36,751 nt of DNA, from the NCBI RefSeq assembly GCF_965660005.1, contig NZ_CBFHYF010000016.1:1-36751 (forward strand), read 5' to 3'. The first letter of the stretch is position 1; each line of letters begins with the position of its first letter. This document shows positions 25,444 through 34,054 of this stretch, piece by piece. The stretch comes from Porticoccus sp965660005 (GTDB taxonomy: Bacteria > Pseudomonadota > Gammaproteobacteria > Pseudomonadales > Porticoccaceae). Under the pieces are notes generated by a model. That model searched no databases. It saw only the letters and a program-made list of their open reading frames with translations, and was not told where the DNA came from. Position numbers and translations under genes: made by a program.

Positions 25444-26094
25444 TCAATCGTTGTTCATGCCAATCAGGTGAAGAAGACTGGTGAATACGTTGTAAATCAT
25501 CACATACAACGTCACGGTGGCTGAAATGTAGTTGCGTTCACCGCCATGGATAATGGCGCTGGTCTGCCACATGATAATGCCGGAAGAGATCAGCAGGAAA
25601 ATGCACGACAGCGCCAGGGCCAGCCCCTGTATTTGCAGGAAGATATTGGCGATGGCCGCAACGAATGCCATCAGAATGCCAACCATCAGAAAACCGCCCA
25701 TAAAAGACAGTTCCTTGCGGGTTATCAGCACGTAACCGGAACAGGCGAGAAAAATCAACGCTGTTCCCCCGAGAGCGGTTATCACCGGCTCGGCACCGGA
25801 AGTCGCCAGATAAAAGCTGATAATCGGACCTAATGTAAATCCCATCCAGCCTGTCAGGGCAAAAACCCAGAGTAGTCCGGCAGAGCTGTTTTTGTTCTTT
25901 TCAACCATCCAGAGACAAATAAAGAAAGGCAGGAGCGTCCAGAGCCCCATATAGGGAGCATTGACCGCCATTGCTACGCCACACATGATGGCACTGAACG
26001 CCAGTGTCATGGCCAGGAGTGCGTAGGTATTGCGCAGAACCTTGATGACCGAAGGGTCGAGTGTTGTCGAAACGACTGCTTTATCGTATGCCAT
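25444..26094 (-). CDS. yccA: YccA, Bax inhibitor-1 family membrane protein
   Basis: A 216-residue inner-membrane protein with seven hydrophobic segments, of the BI-1/YccA (UPF0005) family. In E. coli YccA binds the membrane protease FtsH and protects the Sec translocon from degradation. The N-terminus MAYDKAVVSTTLDPSVIKVLRNTYALLA matches YccA, including the flexible tail with which YccA engages FtsH. The C-terminal transmembrane segment with LYVMIYNVFTSLLHLIG is the conserved BI-1 end. The ATG at 26094 has AGGAGG about 11 bases upstream. The upstream region contains a CTTACA-N3-TGTAAG palindrome. The next gene downstream is tusE, as in E. coli, which supports an ancestral pairing. Confidence 0.93.
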   Translation of the reverse strand: MAYDKAVVSTTLDPSVIKVLRNTYALLAMTLAFSAIMCGVAMAVNAPYMGLWTLLPFFICLWMVEKNKNSSAGLLWVFALTGWMGFTLGPIISFYLATSGAEPVITALGGTALIFLACSGYVLITRKELSFMGGFLMVGILMAFVAAIANIFLQIQGLALALSCIFLLISSGIIMWQTSAIIHGGERNYISATVTLYVMIYNVFTSLLHLIGMNND

Positions 26095-26139
26095 GGCTTT
26101 TTGAGCCTCCTGAGTTTTGAATTTTCATATTTGACATAT

Positions 26140-26154
26140 CTTACAAGCTGTAAG
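26140..26154. promoter_or_regulatory. Palindrome CTTACA-AGC-TGTAAG upstream of yccA
   Basis: Perfect 6-bp arms with a three-base spacer, 46 bases upstream of the yccA ATG, in an A/T-rich leader. It looks like an operator for a dimeric regulator. I do not recognise the motif, so the regulator is unknown. It may also be coincidence. Confidence 0.35.
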
Positions 26155-26254
26155 TTTCAAAGCAATGATTACCGGTCGTAATTTTATTGGTATGGTCTAT
26201 CTATTATTAAAAACTCCTGGTACCCGACATTCAGGGGTGAACAGGCGTCGATGG

Positions 26255-27412
26255 TTAGTCTTCCTCGAAAAAGCGCAAAATTTCCTGTTGTCGGGCCAAA
26301 CCATCCTGATAGCCCAGCTCCAGAAGCTTGCGGCAGAAGCCTTTTGAAAAGAGCAGGTAACTGGCCGTATTGACACCGCCACCCCGGGCTGTGGCCCCGG
26401 TGAAACGAAGAAACAGACGAATACTGACGGGTAATTCATCCAGGTAATCGCAGGCAATCTTGTCGATGGGCTGGGAGGGCAGGATGGCCAGAAATTTGAC
26501 GGGCTTGAGATCGTTCAGGCCGTGTTTCTCGCGCTCGCTATCTGACAGATGTTCCGCGAGACGATTGATGTTCTTCAATGTTTCCAGGTCGCTTTCGATA
26601 CTGTCGATAAATGCACTGCTGAGCATGTGGCCAACGATCTGGGCGATGGAAGGCGAGTGATCAATGGGGAGTGACCGATTCTTACCATTGGGTGAATCGC
26701 TCACTCCGATCACGAATACCTTGTCTGCGCCGAGGTTTAATGCCGGGCTGATCGGTTTGAGCTGCCTGACGGCACCGTCACCAAAAAACTGGTCCCTGAT
26801 CTGGATGGCCGGAAACAAAAAGGGAATGGCCGACGAAGCCATGAGGTGGTCAGTGGACAGTTCGGTACGCAGTCCCAGTTGCCGCGAAACAGCCCAGGGT
26901 TGGTGACTGTCGGAACCTTCAAAAAAAGTGACCGATTTGCCGGTACTGTAACTCATGGCGGTAATGCTGACAGCGTCAAGTTCCCCACTATTAATTGCTT
27001 CCCGGATGTGACGAAACCGTACGTAGTTATCCAGCAATTCCCGCAATGGGGTATTGTCCAGTAGTGCTTTCGGCTTGCCCAGAGCGTAGCCACTGTGAAA
27101 AAAAGACAGCAACATATGAATGCTGTTTTTAAGTACACCAAAAAAGTCTGTGCGATAAACCTTGGTGGCATCGAGCTGACGCCAGATGGCTTCCAGTTTT
27201 TTGATCCTAAGGCTGAACGGACCCGCCCGTCCCGCGATAGCCAGAGTATTGATAGCACCGGCTGAAGTGCCACAGATGATGGGAAAGGGGTTTTTGACGT
27301 CTTTCGGCAAGGTCTCTGCAACCGCTTTCAGAACGCCCACCTGATAGGCGGCCCTTGCTCCCCCGCCCGACAATATCAGACCTACTTTGGCAGGTTTGTC
27401 GTATTTACCCAT
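26255..27412 (-). CDS. Patatin-like phospholipase
   Basis: A 385-residue member of the patatin / RssA family, serine lipid acyl hydrolases with a Ser/Asp dyad. The oxyanion loop is SGGGARAAYQVGVL near the N-terminus, the nucleophile is the Ser of GTSAG (residue 50 from the 27412 start), and the catalytic Asp is that of DGAVRQ (residue 212). These three sites are intact. The protein extends about 150 residues beyond the catalytic Asp, ending EILRFFEED. There is no signal peptide, so a cytoplasmic or membrane-peripheral lipase is expected. The ATG at 27412 was chosen; a TTG 12 bases earlier is an alternative, and neither has a strong ribosome site. The yccA gene follows across 160 bases, and comEC is divergent upstream. 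Substrate unknown. Confidence 0.92.
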   Translation of the reverse strand: MGKYDKPAKVGLILSGGGARAAYQVGVLKAVAETLPKDVKNPFPIICGTSAGAINTLAIAGRAGPFSLRIKKLEAIWRQLDATKVYRTDFFGVLKNSIHMLLSFFHSGYALGKPKALLDNTPLRELLDNYVRFRHIREAINSGELDAVSITAMSYSTGKSVTFFEGSDSHQPWAVSRQLGLRTELSTDHLMASSAIPFLFPAIQIRDQFFGDGAVRQLKPISPALNLGADKVFVIGVSDSPNGKNRSLPIDHSPSIAQIVGHMLSSAFIDSIESDLETLKNINRLAEHLSDSEREKHGLNDLKPVKFLAILPSQPIDKIACDYLDELPVSIRLFLRFTGATARGGGVNTASYLLFSKGFCRKLLELGYQDGLARQQEILRFFEED

Positions 27413-27601
27413 GGTTTGTGCCAAAAAAGGTTAGCAAATTGGTTTCCACCATTCTCGGTTGTTGAATCATCAGCACGGGAGGGAAATACCGGTGGATGAA
27501 TGACTGGCAATTGAAAACGTTTATTTGTGCGCTGGTATTGGCCAGACGGGTCACTATACTGGGCAAATAATCTGCTACCCGCAAGGTGTCTGGTGACAAG
27601 G

Positions 27602-29911
27602 ATGTCCCAAATGTCAGCTCCCTATTTTTTTGCCGCTGGTATCTTCAGTGTCGTTTACTGGCCCCACCTCCCAGCTGTGCCAGTGGTTTTGCTGCTCATG
27701 CTGGGTGGCTTTTTACTGCACTATTGCTGGCCATCATTCTCTGTTCTGTTATTGGGTATTGTCTATGGCTTTTTCTGGGGCCATTACACACTGGGGCACC
27801 AGCTGCCCGACGAACTTACCGCCACAGATATCACTATTGTTGGTGAAATTTACAGTATCCCGGTGCGGGACGACCGCCGGGTGCAGTTCAAGCTTCGACT
27901 GGATGAAGCTTCGACCAATCTCAAGTTACAGAAACTCCGGCTCAGTTGGTATGGCGAGGAGGTGTTTCCGGAACCTGGGCAGGTCTGGCAGCTGCAAGTC
28001 CGGCTTCGGCGCCCGAGAGGCTATGTTAATCCGGGTGGCTTTGATTATCAGGCATGGTTGCTTCAGCAGGGTTTCTCGGCCACGGGTTATGTCAGAGCAT
28101 CCCCCCAGAACCGGTTAATTGAGCATCGTTGGTCCTTCGACCGATTGCGCTATCAACTGCAACAGAAGATGATCAATAGCAATTTCAATGAAGACGCGCA
28201 GGCACTGATGTCAGCGTTGACCATTGGCGACCGATCGCTTATCTCAAACGATTTGTGGTACCGCCTTTCCCTGCTGGGCGTTATCCATCTTTTGGTCGTC
28301 TCCGGTCTGCACATCGGGTTCGTGGCGGCGATGGGGTACGTTGCAGGCTCGCTGCTGGCCAGGTGTTTTACCCTGCTTTGTCGACCGATGAATCTTTGTC
28401 GACCGATGAATCTTTGTCGACCGATGAATGCCCGTTACTCGGGGGCTGTCCTGTCCCTTGTGTTCGCGCTGTCATACAGCGCATTGGCCGGGTTCAGCCT
28501 GCCAACCCAGCGCGCATTGATCATGGTGATGGTGGCTCTGGTTGCACTTCTGGCAAATCGCTATATTGGCAGGGCAATGATCTTTGGTCTGGCATTGGCC
28601 GGTGTTGCCTTGATAGACCCTCTCGCCATCATGGGAGCGGGGTTCTGGTTGTCGTTCGGTGCTGTGGCGGGGTTGTTGTGGCTGGTGCCGGTGGTGAAAC
28701 ACGTACCCAAATGGCAGTTGTTTTTCCGGGTACAGTGGCTGATGTTCCTCCTGTTGATCTTGCCGTTGGCTTTCTGGCAGTTGCCGGTGGCCTGGTTCTC
28801 GCCCTTGGTCAATAGCATAGCCATTCCCTGGATCAGCTTTCTGGTGGTGCCCCTGTGCCTGTTTGGCGTGGTGATGATACCTCTTAGTCCCGCTATGGCC
28901 GAATGGCTTTGGTGGTTGGCAGGAAAACAGCTGGAAGGGTTTGTCACTCTGACAGCCAAGCTTGCAGTCCCTGCATGGTTACCACTTTACCCCCCATGGC
29001 CAATGACTGGAATGTCATTATTACTGATGGTCTGCATTGTGGGGCTGGTTTTGTTGCCCAGAGGAATACCCGGTCGTTATCTATCGATTCCCCTGGCAAT
29101 TGCATTGTTTTGTCTGCCGTCAGGTCGTCAGGAGCTTCTGACTGTTACAGTTCTAGATGTGGGGCAGGGGCTCTCGATTGTGGTGCAGACCAGGAAACAT
29201 ACACTGGTTTATGACACGGGACCGGGCCATGCCAAGAGTTACGATGCGGGCAGCGCTTTGGTTGCACCATTTCTGCGAAAGGGGGATGTTACCGGGTTGG
29301 ATACATTGGTCGTCAGTCACAGTGATAACGATCATGCTGGTGGCATTGCCGGATTGATGCGGCATTACAGCCCGGCCATGTGGTTGGCCGGCAGCCCTGC
29401 TGTCGAAGAGACAGTTTCAGCCCCTGAACAATGTCGAGCAGGGCAATTCTGGGCATGGGACGGGGTAGAATTCCGGATTCTCCATCCGGCCGATGCGGGG
29501 GAGAAAAATAATAACAATCACTCCTGTGTGCTGGCGATCACCTATTTAGACCAGGTGATTCTGGTGCCGGGTGATATTGACGCAACAGTGGAACGCCGAC
29601 TATTGCCAGAATTGCAGCAGATACAAGCGGGAAAAAAGCATTTTGTGTTGCTGGCAGCCCCCCACCACGGCAGCAACACCTCATCATCGCAACAGTTTCT
29701 GGAGGTGACAAATCCACAACAGGTGGTATTTTCCACTGGTCATCGCCACCATTTTGGTCACCCCGCAGAGCCGGTAGTGCAACGCTATCTAAAACGGGGC
29801 GCAACCCTCTGGAATACTGCAGAGCAGGGTGCGATAACTTTCCGTTGGCAGAAAAATGGTGAGTTTTCCACGACCGCACAGCGCACCCACGCCCGTCGCT
29901 ATTGGTTTTGA
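27602..29911 (+). CDS. comEC: ComEC/Rec2 DNA uptake channel protein
   Basis: Inner-membrane protein of natural transformation that carries single-stranded DNA into the cytoplasm. Three modules are present: an N-terminal DUF4131 domain (about residues 20-160), the multi-helix competence domain (about 200-480, containing HLLVVSGLHIGFVAAMGY), and a metallo-beta-lactamase-like periplasmic nuclease domain (about 505-745, with HSDNDHAGGIAGL, LVPGDIDATVERRLL and APHHGSNTS). Total length about 770 residues, close to the Pseudomonas ComA/ComEC family. I took the ATG at 27602 (MSQMSAPYF); the ATG at 27611 has AAGGA 7 bases upstream and is equally possible. An in-frame repeat is described separately. 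It begins the envelope gene cluster; exbB follows after 151 bases. No other competence genes are here. Confidence 0.94.
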   Translation: MSQMSAPYFFAAGIFSVVYWPHLPAVPVVLLLMLGGFLLHYCWPSFSVLLLGIVYGFFWGHYTLGHQLPDELTATDITIVGEIYSIPVRDDRRVQFKLRLDEASTNLKLQKLRLSWYGEEVFPEPGQVWQLQVRLRRPRGYVNPGGFDYQAWLLQQGFSATGYVRASPQNRLIEHRWSFDRLRYQLQQKMINSNFNEDAQALMSALTIGDRSLISNDLWYRLSLLGVIHLLVVSGLHIGFVAAMGYVAGSLLARCFTLLCRPMNLCRPMNLCRPMNARYSGAVLSLVFALSYSALAGFSLPTQRALIMVMVALVALLANRYIGRAMIFGLALAGVALIDPLAIMGAGFWLSFGAVAGLLWLVPVVKHVPKWQLFFRVQWLMFLLLILPLAFWQLPVAWFSPLVNSIAIPWISFLVVPLCLFGVVMIPLSPAMAEWLWWLAGKQLEGFVTLTAKLAVPAWLPLYPPWPMTGMSLLLMVCIVGLVLLPRGIPGRYLSIPLAIALFCLPSGRQELLTVTVLDVGQGLSIVVQTRKHTLVYDTGPGHAKSYDAGSALVAPFLRKGDVTGLDTLVVSHSDNDHAGGIAGLMRHYSPAMWLAGSPAVEETVSAPEQCRAGQFWAWDGVEFRILHPADAGEKNNNNHSCVLAITYLDQVILVPGDIDATVERRLLPELQQIQAGKKHFVLLAAPHHGSNTSSSQQFLEVTNPQQVVFSTGHRHHFGHPAEPVVQRYLKRGATLWNTAEQGAITFRWQKNGEFSTTAQRTHARRYWF
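28376..28429 (+). repeat. Three perfect 18-bp tandem repeats inside comEC
   Basis: The unit ctttgtcgaccgatgaat occurs three times in succession without a mismatch, coding LCRPMN three times. It lies in a loop of the competence domain, just before the segment ARYSGAVLSLVFALSY. Because the unit is a multiple of three, gain or loss of copies keeps the reading frame. Confidence 0.97.
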
Positions 29912-30062
29912 CATTGTGGACGAATTTTTTATGAACGGTGTCGCGTAAATACCAAAATAACAGGCATATAGAGCGTATCTGCTGCTTAACATGGCTGTTT
30001 AGTACTGCGCCATTCACTGATTATGGTAAAGTTTTCGCCGTTGTTGCGGTCTGGGGACAAAC

Positions 30063-30698
30063 GTGTACGAACTGATGATTGCCGGCGGCTGGTTGATGTT
30101 GCCAATTCTACTTTCCTCTATCGTCGTGATAGCCGTTGCCTTTGAGCGCTACTGGACACTGCGTCGAAATAAAGTGGTGCCACCAACGTTGCTCGGGCAG
30201 GTGTGGCACTGGATGAAGCAGAATCAATTGAGTAAGGAAAATCTTCATCAGCTGCGCAGCTCATCACCGCTCGGTACCATTCTGGCCGCGGGTATCAGCA
30301 ATTCTGGCCACGGTCGCGAGGTCATGAAAGACAGTATTGAGGAAGCTGCAAACCAGGTAATTCACGATCTGGAAAAAAATCTCTCGCCACTGGGAACGGT
30401 CGCAGCCATTGCGCCATTACTCGGCCTGCTGGGCACCGTGATTGGCATGATTAAAGTGTTTACGGCGATCATGATTGAAGGCACCGGAAATGCCGGCGTG
30501 CTTGCCGGCGGTATTTCAGAGGCGCTGATTACCACAGCGGCGGGTTTGACGGTGGCCATTCCGGCGCTGGTATTTCACCGTTTCTTTGAACGACGGGTAG
30601 ATAGCCTGGTGGTGGAGATGGAAAACCAGGCCATTAAACTGGTGGATGCCATCCACGGTGATCGGGTGATGCGCAGCGACGAGAGCAGCGCCGAGTGA
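30063..30698 (+). CDS. exbB: ExbB/TolQ-family proton channel protein
   Basis: A 211-residue inner-membrane protein of the MotA/TolQ/ExbB family, which with ExbD forms a proton-driven motor in the inner membrane. Three transmembrane helices are seen: residues 7-27, about 110-135 (GTVAAIAPLLGLLGTVIGMI) and about 152-174 (SEALITTAAGLTVAIPALVF), the last two carrying the conserved Gly/Thr channel-lining residues. The start is a GTG at 30063 with GGGGA about 6 bases upstream; no earlier start fits the family. Its stop overlaps the GTG of exbD by two bases (GTGA). This comEC-exbB-exbD-msbA/lpxK location is the one known in Pseudomonas, where the partner is not established. There is no Fur box upstream, so it is probably not the iron-regulated TonB system. 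Confidence 0.93.
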   Translation: MYELMIAGGWLMLPILLSSIVVIAVAFERYWTLRRNKVVPPTLLGQVWHWMKQNQLSKENLHQLRSSSPLGTILAAGISNSGHGREVMKDSIEEAANQVIHDLEKNLSPLGTVAAIAPLLGLLGTVIGMIKVFTAIMIEGTGNAGVLAGGISEALITTAAGLTVAIPALVFHRFFERRVDSLVVEMENQAIKLVDAIHGDRVMRSDESSAE

Positions 30699-31116
30699 AG
30701 TTCCGCAGGCAGCGCAAACTTGAGAATGGCGTCAATCTGACACCATTGATTGATGTGGTCTTTCTGCTGCTGATTTTTTTATGGTGTCGACGACCTTTAC
30801 CCGGGAGTCTCATCTGGTGCTTGATTTGCCTGAGGCTGATGGTTCTCTGACGGAGTTGCCACCCGATCAAATTGAAGTGCTGATCGACAGGGACGGCGCC
30901 TACAGCGTCAATGGACAGTTATTGATCAACCGCCAAATCGAGACTCTGATAAAAGCACTGAAAGATGTTTCCTACGGGAATACTGAGATGCCCCTGATTA
31001 TTACCGCCGATGCCAATGCAACCCATCAGGCGGTGGTTACAGCGATGGATGCTGCAGGTAGAATGGGCTTTGTTCATCTGAAAATCACCACAATACAGCC
31101 CGACGGCGAATCCTGA
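30695..31116 (+). CDS. exbD: ExbD/TolR-family protein, reading frame shifted at a T7 run
   Basis: The ExbD start is clear: GTG at 30695 opens MKFRRQRKLENGVNLTPLIDVVFLLLIF, with the conserved proton-carrying Asp20 in TPLIDVVF. Read straight through, the frame then turns to unrelated residues (LWCRRPLPG) and stops after about 51 residues. The rest of ExbD, beginning MVSTTFTRESHLVLDLPEAD and continuing to 31116, lies in the -1 frame. The switch point is the heptamer T TTT TTA (30775-30781), correctly phased as X XXY YYZ. A single -1 slip joins the halves into a normal ExbD of about 140 residues with no residues missing. One extra T would do the same. The periplasmic part alone (ATG at 30781) would lack the membrane anchor. 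Both halves look under selection, so the gene is probably functional or very recently broken. Confidence 0.85.
30775..30781 (+). other. Candidate -1 slippery heptamer T TTT TTA in exbD
   Basis: The zero-frame codons are ATT TTT TTA TGG, giving the classical U UUU UUA slippery site in phase. After a -1 slip the next codon is ATG, matching the ExbD family (…FMVSTTF). I see no strong stem-loop 5-9 bases downstream and no Shine-Dalgarno-like stimulator upstream, so a sequencing error or true mutation is as likely as programmed frameshifting. Confidence 0.55.
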
Positions 31117-31125
31117 GGAGTCATA

Positions 31126-33000
31126 GTGGCAAGTACCATTCCCGATACCGAACACCCTGAGATGTCCGGTCTGCAGGTCTATTTGCGTTTACTGTCCTAT
31201 CTGAAGAATTACTGGGGCATTTTTCTGCTCAGTATTCTGGGCCTGGTGTTGTTCTCCGCCATGGAAGTGGCTTTTATAGACCTGTTCGGCTATACCGTTA
31301 ACGCGATCAATGCCATCTCTGGAGAATCGGCGGCTTTGCCCGGTCAAATGACGGACATGGGGGAGGGATCGACGTCCTGGTTGGCGGGTTTGCTGGGTGG
31401 TGACGATGCGCTCGCTGAGAGTCGCTGGATTATCCCCGTGATCATGTTCATGATTGCGATCACGCGGGGCATTGGTTTCTTTGTAGGCGGCTATTGCATG
31501 ACCTATGTGACCCAGATTCTGGTTCACAATCTGCGCACCCATTTATTCAACAAGTATACCTCGTTACCCAGTCGATTCTTTGATACCAATATGTCTGGCC
31601 ACCTGATTTCCCGCATCACTTTTCATGTGGCTCAGGTGACCCACGCCGCCACTAATTCACTGAAGGTCATCATCCGTGAAGGTGCCTTGGTTATTGGCCT
31701 TATCTCATACCTGTTTTACCTGAACTGGCGCCTGGCGGCGATTTTTGTCATCGTACTGCCGCTCATCGGTGCAGTGGTGGGCTATGTCAGTAATCGGTTC
31801 AGGTTGCTGAGTCGTCGTATTCAGTCATCGGTTGGCAACGTGACCCATGTGACCCAGGAAGCGGTCAGTGGTTATCGTGAAATGCACCTGTTCGGTGGTG
31901 TCGAATACGAGCGTGACCGCATGCACAATGCCAGCAACTACAACCGCCGTCAGCAAATGAAAATGGCTGTGGCGGAGGGTATCAGCACCCCGGTCATTCA
32001 GCTACTGGTAGCGATGGCCCTGTCTCTACTGATGTGGCTGGCGCTGGACCCCAATGTGCTGGCCAACATGAGTGGTGGGGAGTTTGTCCAGTTTCTCGGT
32101 TCAGCTGCACTGCTGGCCAAACCGATTCGCCAATTGTCCGAGGTGAACAGCAATGTTCAGAAAGGCATCGCCGCGGCGGGCACCATTTTTTCAACGCTCG
32201 ATGAGCCCAACGAGCCGGATCTAGGCACGGTAGAGAAGGCACGTGTCGAAGGGCACTTTCAGTTTAAAAATATCAGTTTTGCCTACTCCGAAGAAGCCGG
32301 CAACGTGCTGAACGGTATTGATCTGGAGGTTAAGCCTGGTGAAGTCATAGCGTTGGTGGGCCAATCCGGCAGTGGCAAAACCACTCTGGTGAACCTCATC
32401 CCCCGTTTTTACAACCACCGTGAGGGAGCGATTCTGCTGGACGGGCTGGATATCCGGGATTACACCCTCGACAATCTGCGCAGCCATATTGCATTGGTGT
32501 CGCAGAATGTGACGCTCTTCAATGACACGATTTACAACAATATCGCCTACGGTTCACTGGGTAAAAATCCACCTTCTGCTGTGCGCGAAGCCGCCGGCGC
32601 AGCCCATGCACTGGAGTTTATCGACCGACTGCCGGATGGGTTTGATACCCAGATCGGTGACGAGGGCATTATGCTGTCCGGCGGCCAGCGGCAGCGGCTG
32701 GCGATTGCCCGTGCACTGCTGAAAAACGCCCCGGTATTGATTCTGGACGAGGCGACCTCAGCCCTCGATACCGAATCCGAGCATCACATCCAGAAAGCGC
32801 TGGAGCAGGTGATGAAGGGGCGTACCACCTTTGTCATTGCCCACCGCCTCAGCACCATCGAGAACGCTGATCGCATTATGGTAATGGATAAAGGGCAGAT
32901 CATTGAGCAGGGCACCCACAGTGAACTACTGGCCATGAATGGTCGTTATGCACAGCTGCACCAGAAGCAATTCAATGACGAACCCCATCTGGCCATCTGA
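31126..33000 (+). CDS. msbA: Lipid A export ABC transporter MsbA
   Basis: A 624-residue homodimeric ABC exporter that flips core-lipid A across the inner membrane. Six transmembrane helices (about 28-345) precede the ATPase: Walker A GQSGSGKTT at 412-420, signature LSGGQ at 517-521, Walker B LILDEA at 538-543, and the switch His573 in IAHRLST. It is about 40 residues longer than E. coli MsbA. The surplus is mainly a Gly/Ser-rich insertion of about 35 residues between TM1 and TM2 (SGESAALPGQMTDMGEG and on to ALAESR), which would lie in the first periplasmic loop. The start is a GTG at 31126 with GAGGAG about 8 bases upstream. It follows exbD by nine bases and precedes lpxK by 15, so this is one operon for lipid A maturation and export. 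Confidence 0.95.
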   Translation: MASTIPDTEHPEMSGLQVYLRLLSYLKNYWGIFLLSILGLVLFSAMEVAFIDLFGYTVNAINAISGESAALPGQMTDMGEGSTSWLAGLLGGDDALAESRWIIPVIMFMIAITRGIGFFVGGYCMTYVTQILVHNLRTHLFNKYTSLPSRFFDTNMSGHLISRITFHVAQVTHAATNSLKVIIREGALVIGLISYLFYLNWRLAAIFVIVLPLIGAVVGYVSNRFRLLSRRIQSSVGNVTHVTQEAVSGYREMHLFGGVEYERDRMHNASNYNRRQQMKMAVAEGISTPVIQLLVAMALSLLMWLALDPNVLANMSGGEFVQFLGSAALLAKPIRQLSEVNSNVQKGIAAAGTIFSTLDEPNEPDLGTVEKARVEGHFQFKNISFAYSEEAGNVLNGIDLEVKPGEVIALVGQSGSGKTTLVNLIPRFYNHREGAILLDGLDIRDYTLDNLRSHIALVSQNVTLFNDTIYNNIAYGSLGKNPPSAVREAAGAAHALEFIDRLPDGFDTQIGDEGIMLSGGQRQRLAIARALLKNAPVLILDEATSALDTESEHHIQKALEQVMKGRTTFVIAHRLSTIENADRIMVMDKGQIIEQGTHSELLAMNGRYAQLHQKQFNDEPHLAI

Positions 33001-33015
33001 CCGGGCGTTGCGGTC

Positions 33016-34023
33016 ATGAATTTCCGAGAGTCGCTGGAAAGCGCCTGGTATCGTTCCTTCAGCTGGGTCTTTTTGCTGTTGCCTTTCTCCTGGTTGTTCA
33101 GGGCAGTGAGCGGCAGTCGACGTTTTTATTACCAGCGGATTAACTCCCTCTGCCCATTGCCGGTTCCCGTGATTGTTGTGGGTAATATCAGCGTGGGTGG
33201 GACCGGGAAAACGCCATTGCTGGCCGCGCTGGTGGTTATTTTTCAGGCACAGGGTTACCACCCGGGGATTGTCAGCCGTGGTTATGGCGGTTCGGCAACC
33301 CGTTACCCGCTGCTGGTTAGTGAGACCTCTACACCAGACAAGGTGGGGGATGAACCCCTGTTGTTGTCATCACTATGTCCGGTGGTGGTGGATCCGGACC
33401 GTTATCGGGCAGCCCGATACCTGTTGGAAAATACGGACTGCAATCTGATTTTCAGCGACGATGGTTTGCAGCATTATCGACTACCCCGCAATATTGAAAT
33501 TGTGGTCATCGACGGCGAGCGCGGCATAGGCAATGGCCATTGCCTGCCTGCGGGGCCGCTGCGGGAGCCACTGTCACGGCTGGAAACAGTCGATTTTGTG
33601 GTGGCAAATGAAACGGTGGCCAGCCTGTCGATTCCCCACCAGGGTGCGTTCAAGTTGTTACCCGCTCACTTTCGGCACCTGGCCACTGGCGAATCGGTGG
33701 ATGTCGACAACTGGTCCCGCGAACGCAGGGTGCATGCCGTTGCCGGGATTGGAAATCCCGCCAGATTTGCCCATACCCTCACATCACTAGGATTTGAGCC
33801 GATTCTCCACCCGCTGCCGGACCACCACCGGTTTACGGGCGAGGAGTTGTGTTTTGAAGATAATCTGCCGGTTATTATCACAGCCAAGGATGCGGTAAAG
33901 TGCGCTGCCGATTGCGATGATAATGTTTGGGTTCTGGATGTTGAGGCTTTGCCCAATCCGCAATTTATAGAACAATTGGCAAGGGCCATCGGGAACCCGG
34001 TAAAACCCGTAAAAACCATTTGA
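33016..34023 (+). CDS. lpxK: Tetraacyldisaccharide 4'-kinase LpxK
   Basis: Membrane-associated kinase that phosphorylates the 4'-position of tetraacyldisaccharide-1-phosphate to give lipid IVA. It is 335 residues, near E. coli LpxK (328). An N-terminal membrane helix (about 13-31, RSFSWVFLLLPFSWLF) is followed by VGNISVGGTGKTPL, the P-loop at 56-68, then VSRGYGG, GDEPLLLS, DDGLQHYRL (catalytic Asp region) and INGERGIGNGHCLPAGPLREP-like sequence (VVIDGERGIGNG). All family blocks are intact. It comes 15 bases after msbA and 31 bases before kdsB. The small YcaR/Trm112-like gene that lies in this stretch in E. coli is absent. Confidence 0.95.
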   Translation: MNFRESLESAWYRSFSWVFLLLPFSWLFRAVSGSRRFYYQRINSLCPLPVPVIVVGNISVGGTGKTPLLAALVVIFQAQGYHPGIVSRGYGGSATRYPLLVSETSTPDKVGDEPLLLSSLCPVVVDPDRYRAARYLLENTDCNLIFSDDGLQHYRLPRNIEIVVIDGERGIGNGHCLPAGPLREPLSRLETVDFVVANETVASLSIPHQGAFKLLPAHFRHLATGESVDVDNWSRERRVHAVAGIGNPARFAHTLTSLGFEPILHPLPDHHRFTGEELCFEDNLPVIITAKDAVKCAADCDDNVWVLDVEALPNPQFIEQLARAIGNPVKPVKTI

Positions 34024-34054
34024 TGACAACCCTGTAGAAAACAATTGAGTCGCT

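Noticed and set aside
29912..30062. Fur box search before exbB
   Set aside because: No GATAATGATAATCATTATC-like repeat is present; the gap holds only A/T-rich sequence and weak promoter-like hexamers.
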